Source of the DNA: Pisaster brevispinus
Taxonomy: Eukaryota > Echinodermata > Asteroidea > Forcipulatida > Asteriidae
Assembly: GCA_023634235.1 (NCBI GenBank)
Contig: JAMKCF010000001.1
Location: 3,340,106 to 3,404,105 of the forward strand
Length of the DNA: 64,000 nt
Reading direction: 5' to 3'
In this document: positions 20,887-32,106 of the stretch, piece after piece
Layout of the letters: every line of letters starts with the position of its first letter
Numbering within the stretch: position 1 is the stretch's first letter
Position numbers and translations under genes: made by a program
Notes under the pieces: model-generated
The model's database searches: none
What the model was told of the DNA's origin: nothing
What the model saw: the letters and a program-made list of their open reading frames with translations, nothing else

Positions 20887-23800
20887 ATGGCTTGCCTACG
20901 GGGGTGGTTCGTTGCCGTTTGCTGCCTGGTTGTCTGCCGTTCAGTGCTGGCCGAAAAAACGATCGTACCCAATGTGTTACCCGTCTTACAAGGCAACTGC
21001 TATTCTGTCGAGTCGAATGGTGGCGTCCTTGCGGACATCGAAGACGCTCAGTTCCCTGACGAAAACTTTGAGGAGTTTTCGGGATTATACAGCGGTTGGG
21101 AAAGGCTTTTCTATAGGAGTACTACAGAAGTTCCAAGTTGGGCAGATAGCATCAAAATAGCTGTGAACGTGTCCGGGGCCGATCTCATGAAAGTGGCCGT
21201 TTACGAACGCCTGTTCCTGCAACTTGAGCCAATACTCAGGCACGTTAAGGACTCTCTCGGCCAAGACCACTCCCAAGACCAAATAGGCCAAGATAACATC
21301 AACTTGTCCTCAGAATTAAGAAAGTTAGGTATGTATGGCATGCTCTTCTACCCAAGCCAAGCTATACTAGAGGCAAACGGCATCCAGACGAAGACACGTG
21401 TTTCCGCAGAGGAGAGGGACACTAACTTCGAAGGGTATCTCGACAAGATCTTCGCTCTCTTCGCAAACAAGATTATTCCTGTCAATTTTGAGGGCCAATA
21501 TTTATACCTGGATGCTGCGAGTAGCTTAATACTTGGTGAACTGCAAATCCTCAATCCGATAATTCTGTTCAAAAAACAGATTCGTACGGCATTTGAAAAT
21601 GTGCCAGCCCAAGCTGGTTACAGTGTACGGTTTTATTCAGAAGTCATGTGTTTCATCTGTGAAGGCTCGGTGTTTTTCAATATCTATGAAGAGTCCGTCA
21701 AATCTAACGTTGAAGGTTTTCACGGCCAAATGCTGGAGCTAAGCTACACACTTCAGCACCTCCTTGCCGCTATTGCAAGCACTGCTGCACCAAGTCGTGA
21801 TGAAGCGAACATCAAAAATCCGGACGGTTCAACTGATGGCACAGCAACCGGAACAGGTGACGATGCTGGCACAGCAACCGGAACAGGTGGCGATGCTGGC
21901 ACAGCAACCGGAACAGGTGGCGACGCTGATGACACAGCAACCGGAACAGGTGGCGACGCTGATGACGCAGCAACCGGAACAGGTGGCGACGCTGATGACA
22001 CAGCAACCGGAACAGGTGGCGACGCTGATGACACAGCAACCGGAACAGGTGGCGATGTTGACCAACACGACATGGCAGAGAGCGTCCTTCCCGTTCCAAC
22101 GGCGATGTCAACCCTGACTGTAGAAACATCATGTCACTCCCTGATGTTCGACCAGAGGCAAAGGCCATATCTGTCTCGCGTTAACCCTGAAGAGTTGAGG
22201 CTGTCCCTGGTGACTCTCATTGATACTTACAACTGGGACTCCTTGACGGAGTCTCTCAAAGACTCACTCGACGGGATTGCACAAAGATCAGCCTTAGGAT
22301 TGTTGAGGCTCGAAGCATTGGATCGCTGCCTGAACCAAACCATCAAAGCCCTGAGTTTCGCTGCTGATCTTAAGACAAAGGCAAATGAAGCCTTGGGTAT
22401 GGTGGAGGTCGTGTCCCCGGACCAATACAACATGCAGGGTAACGGGGCTGAGACTGCCATCACAAACTTCAAGACAGTAGCCCTGGCTGCTTTGCTTCTC
22501 TACAATAAAGATGAGTCCATGCTCGAGCTCCGTGAACAGCCGCCGACTTTGGAAGCCTTCACAAAAGAGGCATTTCTTAAGATAAAGGAACACTTCCTCT
22601 CAGCGACGAGTCTGCAGACGGCAGCAACAACATACTACAGTTCAGACTTCTATCCAATCTCTGAAGAATTTCTTAAAGCAGTTGATAACAATGTAGACCT
22701 TTTCTTTGGGTCACTTTCGAGTGCACTTTTAATGTCAAATACAGAATCCTTTTTGGGCAGCCCATTTTCTGTGCCAGATGAGTGCATGGAATCTGGTGAT
22801 TTACTGTCATGTAGCATATGCAACCAACCTTTCATGCTACAAAAATTGTATAGCCAATCGATCCAAGCCATTGACGAAGCTGTTATGGCTTACCACAACT
22901 CACTTGAGCAAAAAATGAGATCCTTTCAACAAAGTGTGGTTAGGTTCATAGAAAGCACGATGCCTTACTTGAATGGTGGTCCCGATGTTACGCCAACCAA
23001 CAGCGATGACACCGTTACTGGTGACGGGTGGGGAATCGATACTGACGGTGGAACCCGCACCGGCGACGGAACGGGTGTCGACACTGACGGTGGAAGTCAC
23101 ACCGGCGACGGAACGGGTATCGATACTGACGGTGGAACTCATACCGGCGATGGAACCGGAGTCGACACTGGTGACGGAACGGGGGTCGATACAAGCGGAA
23201 CCGACGGCGATACCGCTAGCCAGACTGAAGACGAAACAACCGACGAGAGTTATTACATCAAAGAACCGGTACACATGAGAGATATCTATTCCGGCCCTTC
23301 TTCACTGTGCCGTGACATTAACATCGACATGGAAACCAGGGCACTAGATTTAATGGCGGTCGTTCCTGCCGATTTGAAGATGGAGTTAGAGAACCTGACT
23401 ATTCATCTAAGCTGGGCGGATAGGGTTCAGACAGCTATCCAGAATGACGGCACCCGAACGCCCCAGCTGTTACTCACCGGTATTGCCCAACAGTCCACCC
23501 ATGAGTTGGTTCTCCTCGAAGCGTACGGTAGCATCCTCAATCAAACCATCCAGTTCCTCAGATTCGTCGCTAAGCAGAAGTTCAAAATCGCCCTAGTCGC
23601 CAATCCCTCTCCGGACTTATCCTACATGACGCACGCCAGTAGCACCATTGACCAGTACATTACGAGCTTCGAGCAAGCGGCATTAGCCGCAGTGCTTCTC
23701 CATCACGAAGAAGTCGAAAGAGTCTTTACGCGAAAGTCCAGCTCACGCGACGGTGCGCCATCACCGTTAGAGACATTTACCGAAGGGGCACTCCATCGAC

Positions 23801-25309
23801 TAGAAAATTACTACAGCATGAATCTGGGTCTCACTCACTTACCTGACAATGCTGAAATTTGGCAAGTTTTTGGCGACTACCTAGAGAAAGTACAAGGTGA
23901 ATTAAGTGGCGTCATTTCGGATTTGAAAAGTGTCGAGCCATTACCCTACTTATGGAAACCCTTCAATGTGACTGGATGTGTAATGTCGACAGTTATGTCT
24001 GACTCCTTAAGCAGACAAGTCTATCACTCGTGTGGCATTTGTGCTGACTCTAGAATCTGGAGTAATACGCGCAATACTGCCTCTCTTGAACAAATTGACG
24101 AGTTGATCGGAGGTTATCACCTCATGCTGATGAAGTTTGCTACTGGTCTGGAAGAGAATGTAGATGTGTATGTAACGTCCCATGCTTATGATGGTCACGG
24201 TGATGACGTCACTGGTCCGTCGTCCCCTTCTCACGAGGAACCAGCCTATGAAATTGACTCTTATCGATGCCTAGGTTTAACAGCTTCAGGGAACTGGTTG
24301 GTCGCGGTTCCGGGAGAAACCATGCTGCGTGACACAGTGCGCCAGCTGGTGGCAAACTTTACGGCGCCCTTTCCCGAGAGGTCACAATCGCTTCGTCGCA
24401 AGTTTGGGGGAAGACAGAATATGTTCAGCTCTTTACTCACCACAACCCTGTATTTCCAGTCTGAAGATGTATTCAAAATCATGATTGCCGCGGGCATCGG
24501 TGAGGAGATCATGCACTCGTTCAGAGAGATGTGGGCTATGCTGAAACCCGTTCAGGGGGCGAGGAACAAGACGGCTAACGTCACCGTGGACGGGTACCCA
24601 TACTCTGACGGCGCTTACACTGGGTACGACGGCTACGAAAGGGCAACGGAGACAGATACCTTTCAACGCCTAGGGGGGATGAAGCAGAGTCGCCCTCAGG
24701 GTCTCCTGGCAAATTTGAGCCTTCCTGGAGTTTTGTTTTTCCCATCAGAAAGTACTCTGCGGTACATAAACACCACCTACTCAGTTACCATACCTGCCAT
24801 CAACAGCTCCCTCCTCAGACTCCTCTCTCCTTTCGATTCCAAATCCTTACAATATTTCCAACCTACAATGACCGATAAATACATCTATACTATCATCAAA
24901 ACCATGATCTCAGAGTTTATTGAGAAATGCGAAACGGAAAATAGCGAGTTCGATGGCGCGGCCAGGGAAGTATTTTCCGCAGTGTTCGCTCAACTAGACC
25001 TAAGTGGCATCCTTGCGCACGTTTTCGCGGCTGTCAACCACACCGCGTTCAGTGAGCAAATGGACGGAACAGACGAACTGCTACCCGCTTCGTTCATGCA
25101 GCAGGAGGAAGGGCTTAGTCCAAGATTATTGGATGTCCAGTGCACGAGTGACAAAATGAAAAACGCTATGTGTGACGTGTGTGTCAACGATTACGGGAAG
25201 AGAATGATCTCGACGCTCATGGGCGAAAGAACTGACGCCATCGTGGGACCTCTTCGCGAGATGCTCGAAGAGCGTGCCGAAAAAGTACGGATGTATTTGA
25301 ACGCAGGCG
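20887..25309 (+). CDS. Gene 1: secreted protein with four tandem Cys...CxxC domains (long coding exon)
   Basis: The ATG at 20887 starts a signal peptide (residues 1-22, cleavage expected after VLA). Four related helical-looking domains follow. Each opens with a Cys (38, 416, 808, 1128) and closes with CxxC (CFIC 255, CSIC 642, CGIC 1049, CDVC 1429), preceded in domains 2-4 by a further Cys 9-18 residues earlier (633, 1031, 1419) and followed by an amphipathic segment. Domains 2 and 3 are closest: GIAQRSALGLLRLEA versus GIAQQSTHELVLLEA, then LNQTIK/LNQTIQ. Acidic Gly/Thr/Asp repeats join domains 1-2 and 2-3. Many N-x-S/T sites fit secretion. There is no membrane segment. The frame continues to a TGA at 25405-25407, but a strong donor (GCG/GTGAGT, 25310) makes splicing in phase 1 likely, with later exons unidentified. 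I do not recognise the family. The C-x(n)-CxxC pattern is faintly glypican-like, but the glypican cysteine set is missing. Confidence 0.8.
21835..22056 (+). repeat. Coding repeat in linker 1 of gene 1 (30/33 bp units)
   Basis: Seven units encode (A/G)(DD)TATGTGGDA; the first three are 30 bp and the later ones 33 bp (GCTGATGACACAGCAACCGG...). The sequence is acidic, Gly/Thr-rich and low complexity, and probably forms a flexible, possibly O-glycosylated spacer between domains 1 and 2. Copies are nearly identical at DNA level, so unit number is likely polymorphic. Confidence 0.85.
23011..23215 (+). repeat. Coding repeat in linker 2 of gene 1 (42 bp units)
   Basis: Units encode TGDGTGVDTDGG(T/S)H, repeated about four times with a shortened last copy. 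Composition matches linker 1 and the exon 2 linker of gene 2 (DGGTGEG), though the units differ in length and sequence. Confidence 0.8.
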
Positions 25310-25407
25310 GTGAGTTCCATTTTGTTTTACGACACAATCAACCCCTTGCACATGACGTCACAAGCCCAAACAGCGCCCTCACTGGGGGTTGCGCGCGGCG
25401 ACTTTGA

Positions 25408-25571
25408 CGTAGGCGATGGCAGGGGTCTGTCAGCCTTGCCGCCATGGCCAGCGCGACGTATCAACACCTCTTGTCACTAACCCCTGGTAGGGATGTACTC
25501 AACCTCGTTCCCAGTGGTGTTGGATCTTGCCATGCCATTTTCCCCTAGAATGGCTTGCTTAATCATAATCC
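25408..25571. other. Sequence after gene 1, includes an inverted dispersed repeat
   Basis: About 25425-25500 (GCCGCCATGGCCAGCGCGAC, GTATCAACACCTCTTGTCAC) is the inverse of the repeat at 6203-6255 and 26170-26230. No AATAAA polyadenylation signal is seen soon after the TGA, which supports splicing at 25310. Confidence 0.5.
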
Positions 25572-25843
25572 CGGGCCAATTTCATAGCGCTGCTTAACAG
25601 TAAGCAAACTTTCGTGCTAACTGTATTTCACAGTTTTTAAGCGTATTTCACAGGTACAGCAAGAAAATTAGGCAGCCAGCTTGCGCGTTCAACATAAATT
25701 TGCATTGTTACGTCATTATTTCCATAAAGTAAGCACAGAAAGGTTAGGATGCCTTTTCGTGTGCTTACGGTTAGCAGCGCTAGATGGAAACTCGAGCAGT
25801 AAGCACAAAACGGCCGTTGAGCAGCTTTTTGAAATTGGGCCCT
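25572..25843. mobile_element. GGGCCC-ended MITE, long subtype
   Basis: Left end GGGCCAATTTCATAGCGCTG, right end CAGCTTTTTGAAATTGGGCCC, centre CAGCTTGCGCGTTCAACATA and TTGCATTGTTACGTCA. It has small internal deletions relative to 2846-3128. Confidence 0.8.
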
Positions 25844-26039
25844 AGAGGTTTGGCTTTGACATATCCAAATATACTCTTTATGTTAATTAGTCCTGCAGTT
25901 GATCCATTCTGTGTTAATATAGACTACGCAGAGCACGCTGCCAAAAGACGCATCCTGTCCCCAGTGGGTTTTCTTTTCGTTTTTCTTGGATGCCCAATGC
26001 ACGAGTTACAAATTAAGAAACGCTAAATAGGGGTGACAC

Positions 26040-26166
26040 AGAATAGGGTTACCAGCTAAAATACTTTTAACATGAACAACATGTAACTGGTGTCCTGCTT
26101 AGTTTTTGCTTAGCTTGAAAATGCTAAGCAATATTTTCTGCTTAAGCAGCTTTATGAGTAGGGCCA
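26040..26166. mobile_element. GGGCCC-ended MITE, short subtype, left end missing
   Basis: The right two thirds of a short copy (GGGTTACCAGCTAAAATAC, AACTGGTGTCCTGCTTAG, GCAGCTTTATGAGTAGGGCC) are present without a matching left end. The left boundary is taken from where family similarity starts. Confidence 0.6.
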
Positions 26167-26310
26167 AGGGAAACAGTGACGAGAGGTTTCGATATGGTGC
26201 GCTGCCCGTAGTGGCCAGGCTGGTCCCATATTGCGTTAAACATGTGCACGATTTTATTTCTTCAAAGTTTAACGCTATTTATAATAACAGTATATTTTTC
26301 TCCGTCGGGG

Positions 26311-26686
26311 AAAACAAAACTGTTATACAACTAAACATGCATTCCTCTTGCAAAATACACTGCGAAACAAAACTATTATACAATTAAACATGCATTCCTC
26401 TTGCAAAATACAATGCGAAACAAAACTGTTATACAATTAAACATGCATTCCTCTTGCAAAATACACTGCGAAACAAAACTGTTATATAATTAAACATACA
26501 TTCCTCTTGCAAAATACACTGCGAAACAAAACTGTTATACAATTAAACATGCATTCCTCTTGCAAAATACAATGCGAAACAAAACTGTTATACAATTAAA
26601 CATGCATTCCTCTTGCAAAATACACTGCGAAACAAAACTGTTATACAATTAAACATGCATTCCTCTTGCAAAATATACTGCGAAAC
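26311..26686 (+). repeat. Minisatellite, 7 units of exactly 53 bp
   Basis: The ATTCCTCTTGCAAAATACAC block recurs at 26341, 26394, 26447, 26500, 26553, 26606 and 26659, always 53 bp apart, with only single-base differences. It is non-coding. Confidence 0.9.
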
Positions 26687-29600
26687 ATTGATCAACTAAA
26701 TGAGGGTTTACCTAGAGTGGAAAATAAGTCCCATTTCCACTCAAATTTTGCGAGTTTCCAGTTATAATCCAAAAGCCGGGTGGTTTATTTCCGTTCATCT
26801 CCAATATATGGCCTCTAAAGTATGCTAGCGGTCTTAAATAGTAAGAAAGTAAATTTAACTATGTCAATTGCTATGGGTGTTTTTACTCTCAAGAATTTTT
26901 TAGAATTAGAAATTAAAAAGAAGCTTTTGATTTCATCGAAAAATATAATCGCTTTTCGAGTTGTTTTCTCGTTTCCGATACGCGCGAGACTTGCGCAGTC
27001 TAAATCAATATGTCACACCCATTTATTTTATTGTCTTGCATTCTTTTATGTCATATATTTATTTAAAGGCAAATTAGGTGTTTTTTGAACCGTTCGATTG
27101 TTTTAGTCCTATATAAATTGAGATATTTTAAAACTATCCTGTAAAAATTTAATTTCAAAAGGTGGTAGCGTTTTTGATATATCGCCGAATATCTGGAGCA
27201 GTAATGTCTACGCAGGAAGAATGCTCAATCTTTGAAACGTTTCTACACGAAACGTTTCTCAGGTTTACGTTTTTTAATCTCTTTCTCTAGAAACCACATT
27301 CCCTAGTAAGGAATTTGTTTTCTAATTAAAATGAAATGATTGACAGCTGCAGTCCTTCCTACGATGTAAGATTTTATGGTCATTAATTATTATTTGTTTA
27401 ATTACCACGGGCATGTTTACCGTCCTTTTAAGCAATTTGTCCACTCTGGTTCAAATTAACATAAATTAGTACACAGCATTTTGAAATTATTGCTAGACCC
27501 AGTGGTTTGCTGCGTGTAACACAAAAACTATGCATCTGATGAAGTAGTTTTTGCTACGAAAGCTCATGCAGTTTTGTATGTAATTAGTTCGTCTTAAGTG
27601 CTACCACTACCTTCCTTATGTTTAGTATTGTCTACACAAAAACTGTAGAGGGTAAACGTATCTCTACATAGACTGTATATGGCCATGTCTAAACTGACGG
27701 CTACGGCTAGGGCTGTTGCTGAGGGTGTTACTAAGGGCACCCTATACCTCAACGCATGATGACGCAGTGATCCAGCCGTAGCTGTAGCCGTAGTAAACTG
27801 GTCCCCTGTCTTTATCCGCAAGGATAAAGACCGACACTGGTTTTACAGACCGAACTATTTCATTGGATACAATGATTTCATTGGATAAACGTGCAGTGAC
27901 GTAAGCTTTCCATATCTGTGTTATGATTGGTCTGCTCTGAAGTGACGTGTTTGTCAGCTACACCATCAGCAGGAACTTTTCGATCGTCTGCTGCTGCGCG
28001 CGTGTACATAATGTTGCATATAATGTAGTTTTGTTCACAATGTAATGCATGTACACGTATCTCTGCCGTGTGAATGGAAGCAAAGCAACTGGCAGGATCC
28101 TGCCAGTTGCTTAAGGCCGGGATCTGGCGTTGTCCACGAGCCTCGAAGTGACGTCAGATGTTCGGGCTATAGCCGCAGCCAATTGGGGACTTTTGGGACG
28201 TAGTAGGTGGCAGCAGACTTACCAGGTAAACCCATTTCTCTCGGTAATGTGCGCATGCTCAGAACTGCGTAAATCATGAAAATTCAAGTCTGCTGCCAGC
28301 TAGCGTTCCAAATTCTCCCATTCAGGCGCGCCCTGAGTCTAGTCTCGCTCGTAATCACACCTCTAGCACGAAATGTGGTGTCGGAAAAATTTGTGCGCGA
28401 TTTCGTTTCACATCGTATTTTTCGAGTTTTGGAGGTGGGAACCCAAGGTCCCCACAGTTCTGGAAAAAAACACGTGACCGGAGACATCACATGTCTACAA
28501 AACAGCCACAGTGCCTGGACTTCCCGTCGGCACAATTTGTACATTGCACAGCACGTGGATTATGGGGTTTTATCTTTGATGATACAAACATGGACGTGGC
28601 ACACAGTCAAACTATGTCGTTAGAGAGATGTTAATACTAACGAGTACACCTTTTGTAACTCCGCTGTCCCTCGACGAACACAAAATAGCGCGTGTTTGTT
28701 CGTTTAGGGTACACCACACCAAGCTCTCCGTAGCAACTAATGCCGAATGCTAAATATTTAAAAATACTTTTTAAAATTACTTTTAAATCTCTCAGCCTCC
28801 AGAAAACAAACCAACTATAGTTTCCAATATCACAACTTTAATTTTCTTTTCAATCTGTGTTAGGTAAGCCGTTTGGCTTTTGAGCTAGGCTCATCCAAAA
28901 TAAAAACACGACTAAACAACTAAACTGGTGTCATTTTTAATACTCAAGTTTTTTGCAGTGTAATATAAAAAATAACAATTTTTAAAACCGCAAAATCTCT
29001 AAGATGAATGAAGATCATAAAATATCGTCGCCGTTTTTACAAGGCGACGATTTAGCAGCCAGAAATACGTTTTTCGAACATCACTTTTGAAGTTTAACTA
29101 TTTTTTTAACTGTCGTTTAGGACACTACTTACTATTTTCTCTTTGAAAGTTTACTATCAAAATAAAGCTGAATATTTCAGTCAATCGAAACTTTCCGCAT
29201 TTTTTTTCAATTCTGCAACTGTTTTGATGAGTGATTAATTCCTAAACGCATTTGTCACTTTGCCAAAAAAAAAACTTTTTTAACACAGACCTGCCCGCAG
29301 TGCGCTGTGTACAAACCAATGTCTCTATAGATTTGGCACTTCGTAAAACCCGTAAATGAAAGGTTTTGTCACTTAGTAAAAACCCTAAATGTTTAACTAC
29401 GCCTATTTTAGCACCGTGCCCGCGCTATGTAGTTCAATGGACATCAGTGGCGAATTTAGACTTGTCACTTCGTAAAAGAAAAAAATAATTAAATAAAAAA
29501 TAACAATGTATTATTCGTCGATTATTCTAATCAGTGTAATTGCGAAAATATTGCGTAGTAGGTCCTGAAACTTTATGGAAAGTTTAACAGCATTAAATAC

Positions 29601-30451
29601 ATCAAATACAAAAACCCCGATTTGCTAAATTTCATAATTGTTGACACATTTGTCATATCTTTAAAACCACCACAATACTATATAATAAAGAAACATATGT
29701 ATCTATAATTACATTTAAGAATTCCATTAATAAACAGAATAATAATTAATAAAATATTGGACTTAACGTAGAAAAGCAATGATGTAATGCAAAATTTGAC
29801 AGTAAAAACCCGATTGAAATACATAGTGCGATAATTATTGAACGGGAAAAAAATAACCAGTGGTTAGTAGTTTAATTGATTAACAAATGACGAGATTCTG
29901 TCAGGAAAATAAAAGCGTTTGTTATCAAATGAATATGGTTAGAAAAATGATTTAAAAGTAGAATATAATTGTTCACACAAATATCCCTCGTGATTGGCAT
30001 AGTTTTCCTTTTACTTCGTGAACTAACACGGTCCGCCAATTTGCGGAACACAAACAGGCAGAAACCATTTTCTCAGAAAAAACCTTTAAAAAACTTTACA
30101 TAATGTATTGAGGGATTTTCAGTAAAAAACGTTCAGTAAAAAAAAAAATCAGAAGATGAACGATAAAATTTGTCAAATGTTGTCGATATTTTATGTTCCA
30201 ATTTTAGGGGAGACGTTTTGTAATGAATTTCCCACCTGGACACATTCACGCACGTTAACAACTGCAACTAATTCACTGAAAAATGTCTGGTACGCATTTT
30301 AAATAAATTAACAATTCTTAACAAGTGAAAATGCTGGTAAAATCTACTGATATGTTTTCAGTGCTGATAGCCTAGCATTTAAACGGTAAAGATGGGTTTG
30401 CTTTCTTTTTTAACGGTAACCCCCCTCCTTTAAAAATGGAGTGTTCACCAA
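26687..30451. other. Long non-coding region between the two genes
   Basis: Contains the dispersed repeat at 27066-27440, a 30-bp perfect palindrome at 28083-28112, and very AT-rich sequence from 28800 to 30100. A 115-codon ATG frame at 28276-28623 lies below an NRF-1-like GCGCATGCTC motif but has no recognisable content. The dispersed repeat of about 10436-10830 reappears at 30110-30560. Unidentified small exons of gene 1 could lie here. Confidence 0.5.
28083..28112. repeat. Perfect 30-bp palindrome
   Basis: AAGCAACTGGCAGGA is followed directly by its reverse complement, centred on GGATCC at 28095-28100. There is no spacer. Surroundings are non-coding. Confidence 0.9.
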
Positions 30452-30756
30452 AACTGCGATTGCAAATGATTGGCTGAGCACATTACCTCATTCCACCTGT
30501 CAGAATGTTGGAGCGTCGCGGCAGTTTATTATACCAAAATAAAGATGACACGTGACCAGTGTTCCACCATTCATACTACAGAATATATTCAATAGACGCA
30601 CCCAACTGCGATTGCAAATGATTGGCTGAGCGCGTTACCTCATTCCACCTGTCAGAATGTTGCAGCGTCGCGGCAGTTTATTATGCCAAAATAAAGATGA
30701 CACGTGACCAGTGTTCCACCAATCATACTACAGAATATATTCAATAGACGCACCCA
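30452..30756 (+). repeat. Tandem duplication, 2 x 152 bp, upstream of gene 2
   Basis: The segment starting AACTGCGATTGCAAATGATT and ending ATTCAATAGACGCACCC occurs twice in a row with few differences. Each copy holds ATTGG and CACGTGACC motifs. A third, more diverged copy lies within the putative first intron of gene 2 at 32578-32717. The duplicated segment ends about 250 bp before the TATA box. Confidence 0.85.
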
Positions 30757-31007
30757 ACCTCTGACCAGCACACGTTTTTCAGCAAAAGGAGATTGTCTTG
30801 TTCTTGATTGCGCACTTCTCATCTCGGTAACGCCAAACCAAGATCGGTTTTGTTTTAAATCATTCGATCTGTCTTTAATCCTTAACCTTGATATTGTAAA
30901 AGGATATTTTAATTATCCATTACCCTTCAAGCTGTTTGATCGATGTCATTAAAATCCAACGTGATTGCAGCAAGACCTGTCTGTATTGATTGAGGGCCGT
31001 GCAGCAT

Positions 31008-31014
31008 TATAAAA
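31008..31014 (+). promoter_or_regulatory. TATA box of gene 2
   Basis: TATAAAA lies 31 bp upstream of a CA dinucleotide at 31038-31039 (a plausible start) and 57 bp upstream of the ATG at 31071. There is no upstream splice acceptor with a pyrimidine tract, and an in-frame TGA sits at 30987, so the following exon is a first exon. Confidence 0.6.
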
Positions 31015-31070
31015 GCAAGGTGACTAAGTCAGACGAGCATAAAAAACAGTTGCTTCTCCGGCGAGTAGTC

Positions 31071-32106
31071 ATGACGAGCACCGCGTCGCTCAGCGGGCTG
31101 TCAGCCGTTTTCTACGGGGCTTTGATTTTGATTTGTACGCTAAGTGTTTGTTCGGTCCGCGGAGTTAAACCGTTATCGACGACGGGGAATGAAACTGATC
31201 CGACTGTTCCGCAGCAGAGTGACCAAGAGGGTCTCACGACCACATCAGCGGCTCAACGGTTCGATCAACAGCCATACGATGGAAGCAAAGTCACAGATAG
31301 CCCAACCGGAGACGCTGATTCGGGGACAACGGCAGTTAATAAACGCGAGGAAACACCGACCGATCTGAAAGAAACAACCTCAGCAGGAGTTCGCGGTTCG
31401 ATGGACGTGACCGATGAGCGATCCGAAACCACAACAATTAAGGCAAATGGCAGACAGGGTGGTTCAAAAGGCGAGGTAACACAGACTTCGAACAGAGTCT
31501 CCGAACTGGGGGCGACGACAGCGAGTATCAAACACGAGGCGCCGACCGAGAAAGAAAGCGATCTACCGGCAGAGAAAATTGACCCAACAACGGTAGGAGC
31601 TCGCGATTCTATGATCGGAACAGAGAGTGATGCAACCAATAAGCGATCCGAAAGCTCAACTGTCAAAAATGACCAGGTCTTTGTGAGTGAACCCACAACG
31701 GCTTCTGAAACTATTTCATCTAACAAAGATGATGGTTCTAGGAACCCTCCTCACTACCAACAAGATGTCACGACGACTCAACCATCAGACAAAGAGCAGC
31801 AGGAGCCAACGGATGCAGCTACCCGCGAGAAACTCGGTACGACGGCAGCTCCTTCCCAAAACAACTGGCAAGATCATCAGGATTTTGGAAACGTGAGCGA
31901 AACTACAACCCAACAGGCGATGGGTGGTGGCGGCCTGAATAAGCCCCCACGGCAACCTAAAGCTGGCACAACCATAGCGCCCACCAATCATCCGCCAACA
32001 ACCGTACAGCCGAACAATACAGACGACACCGGAAGAGAAAAGGTCACAACACCAGGGTTAAAGGTCAATCAAAGTGTCACAGTGTATTCGAAGTTCAACA
32101 CAACAG
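31071..32106 (+). CDS. Gene 2 exon 1: signal peptide and mucin-like Thr/Ser-rich region
   Basis: The ATG at 31071 opens a hydrophobic signal peptide (about residues 1-30, core VFYGALILICTLSV). Some 315 residues follow, rich in Thr, Ser, Pro, Gln, Glu and Asp (TTSAAQ, ETTTIKANG, GTTIAPTNHPPTTV) with no cysteine after the signal. This composition is typical of an extended, O-glycosylated mucin-like stalk. The frame would continue to a TGA at 32217-32219, but a strong donor (ACAACAG/GTGAGC, 32107) ends the exon in phase 1. Phase 1 matches the acceptor of the 54103 exon, so I join them as one gene. The 22-kb intron makes this a hypothesis; exon 1 could instead belong to another gene with unseen exons. 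As a secreted mucin-like first exon it is well supported. Confidence 0.7.

Noticed and set aside
21753..22168. Minus-strand and alternative-frame repeats over linker 1 of gene 1
   Set aside because: Shadows of the 30/33-bp repeat; the main frame is supported by 4.4 kb of non-repetitive coding sequence.
20887..25309. Gene 1 as a glypican
   Set aside because: Only the C...CxxC spacing is reminiscent. The 14 conserved cysteines, the heparan-sulphate Ser-Gly cluster and a GPI signal are not seen.
28276..28623. 115-residue ATG frame below an NRF-1-like motif
   Set aside because: The content is not recognisable, a minus-strand frame of similar length overlaps it, and there is no further exon support.
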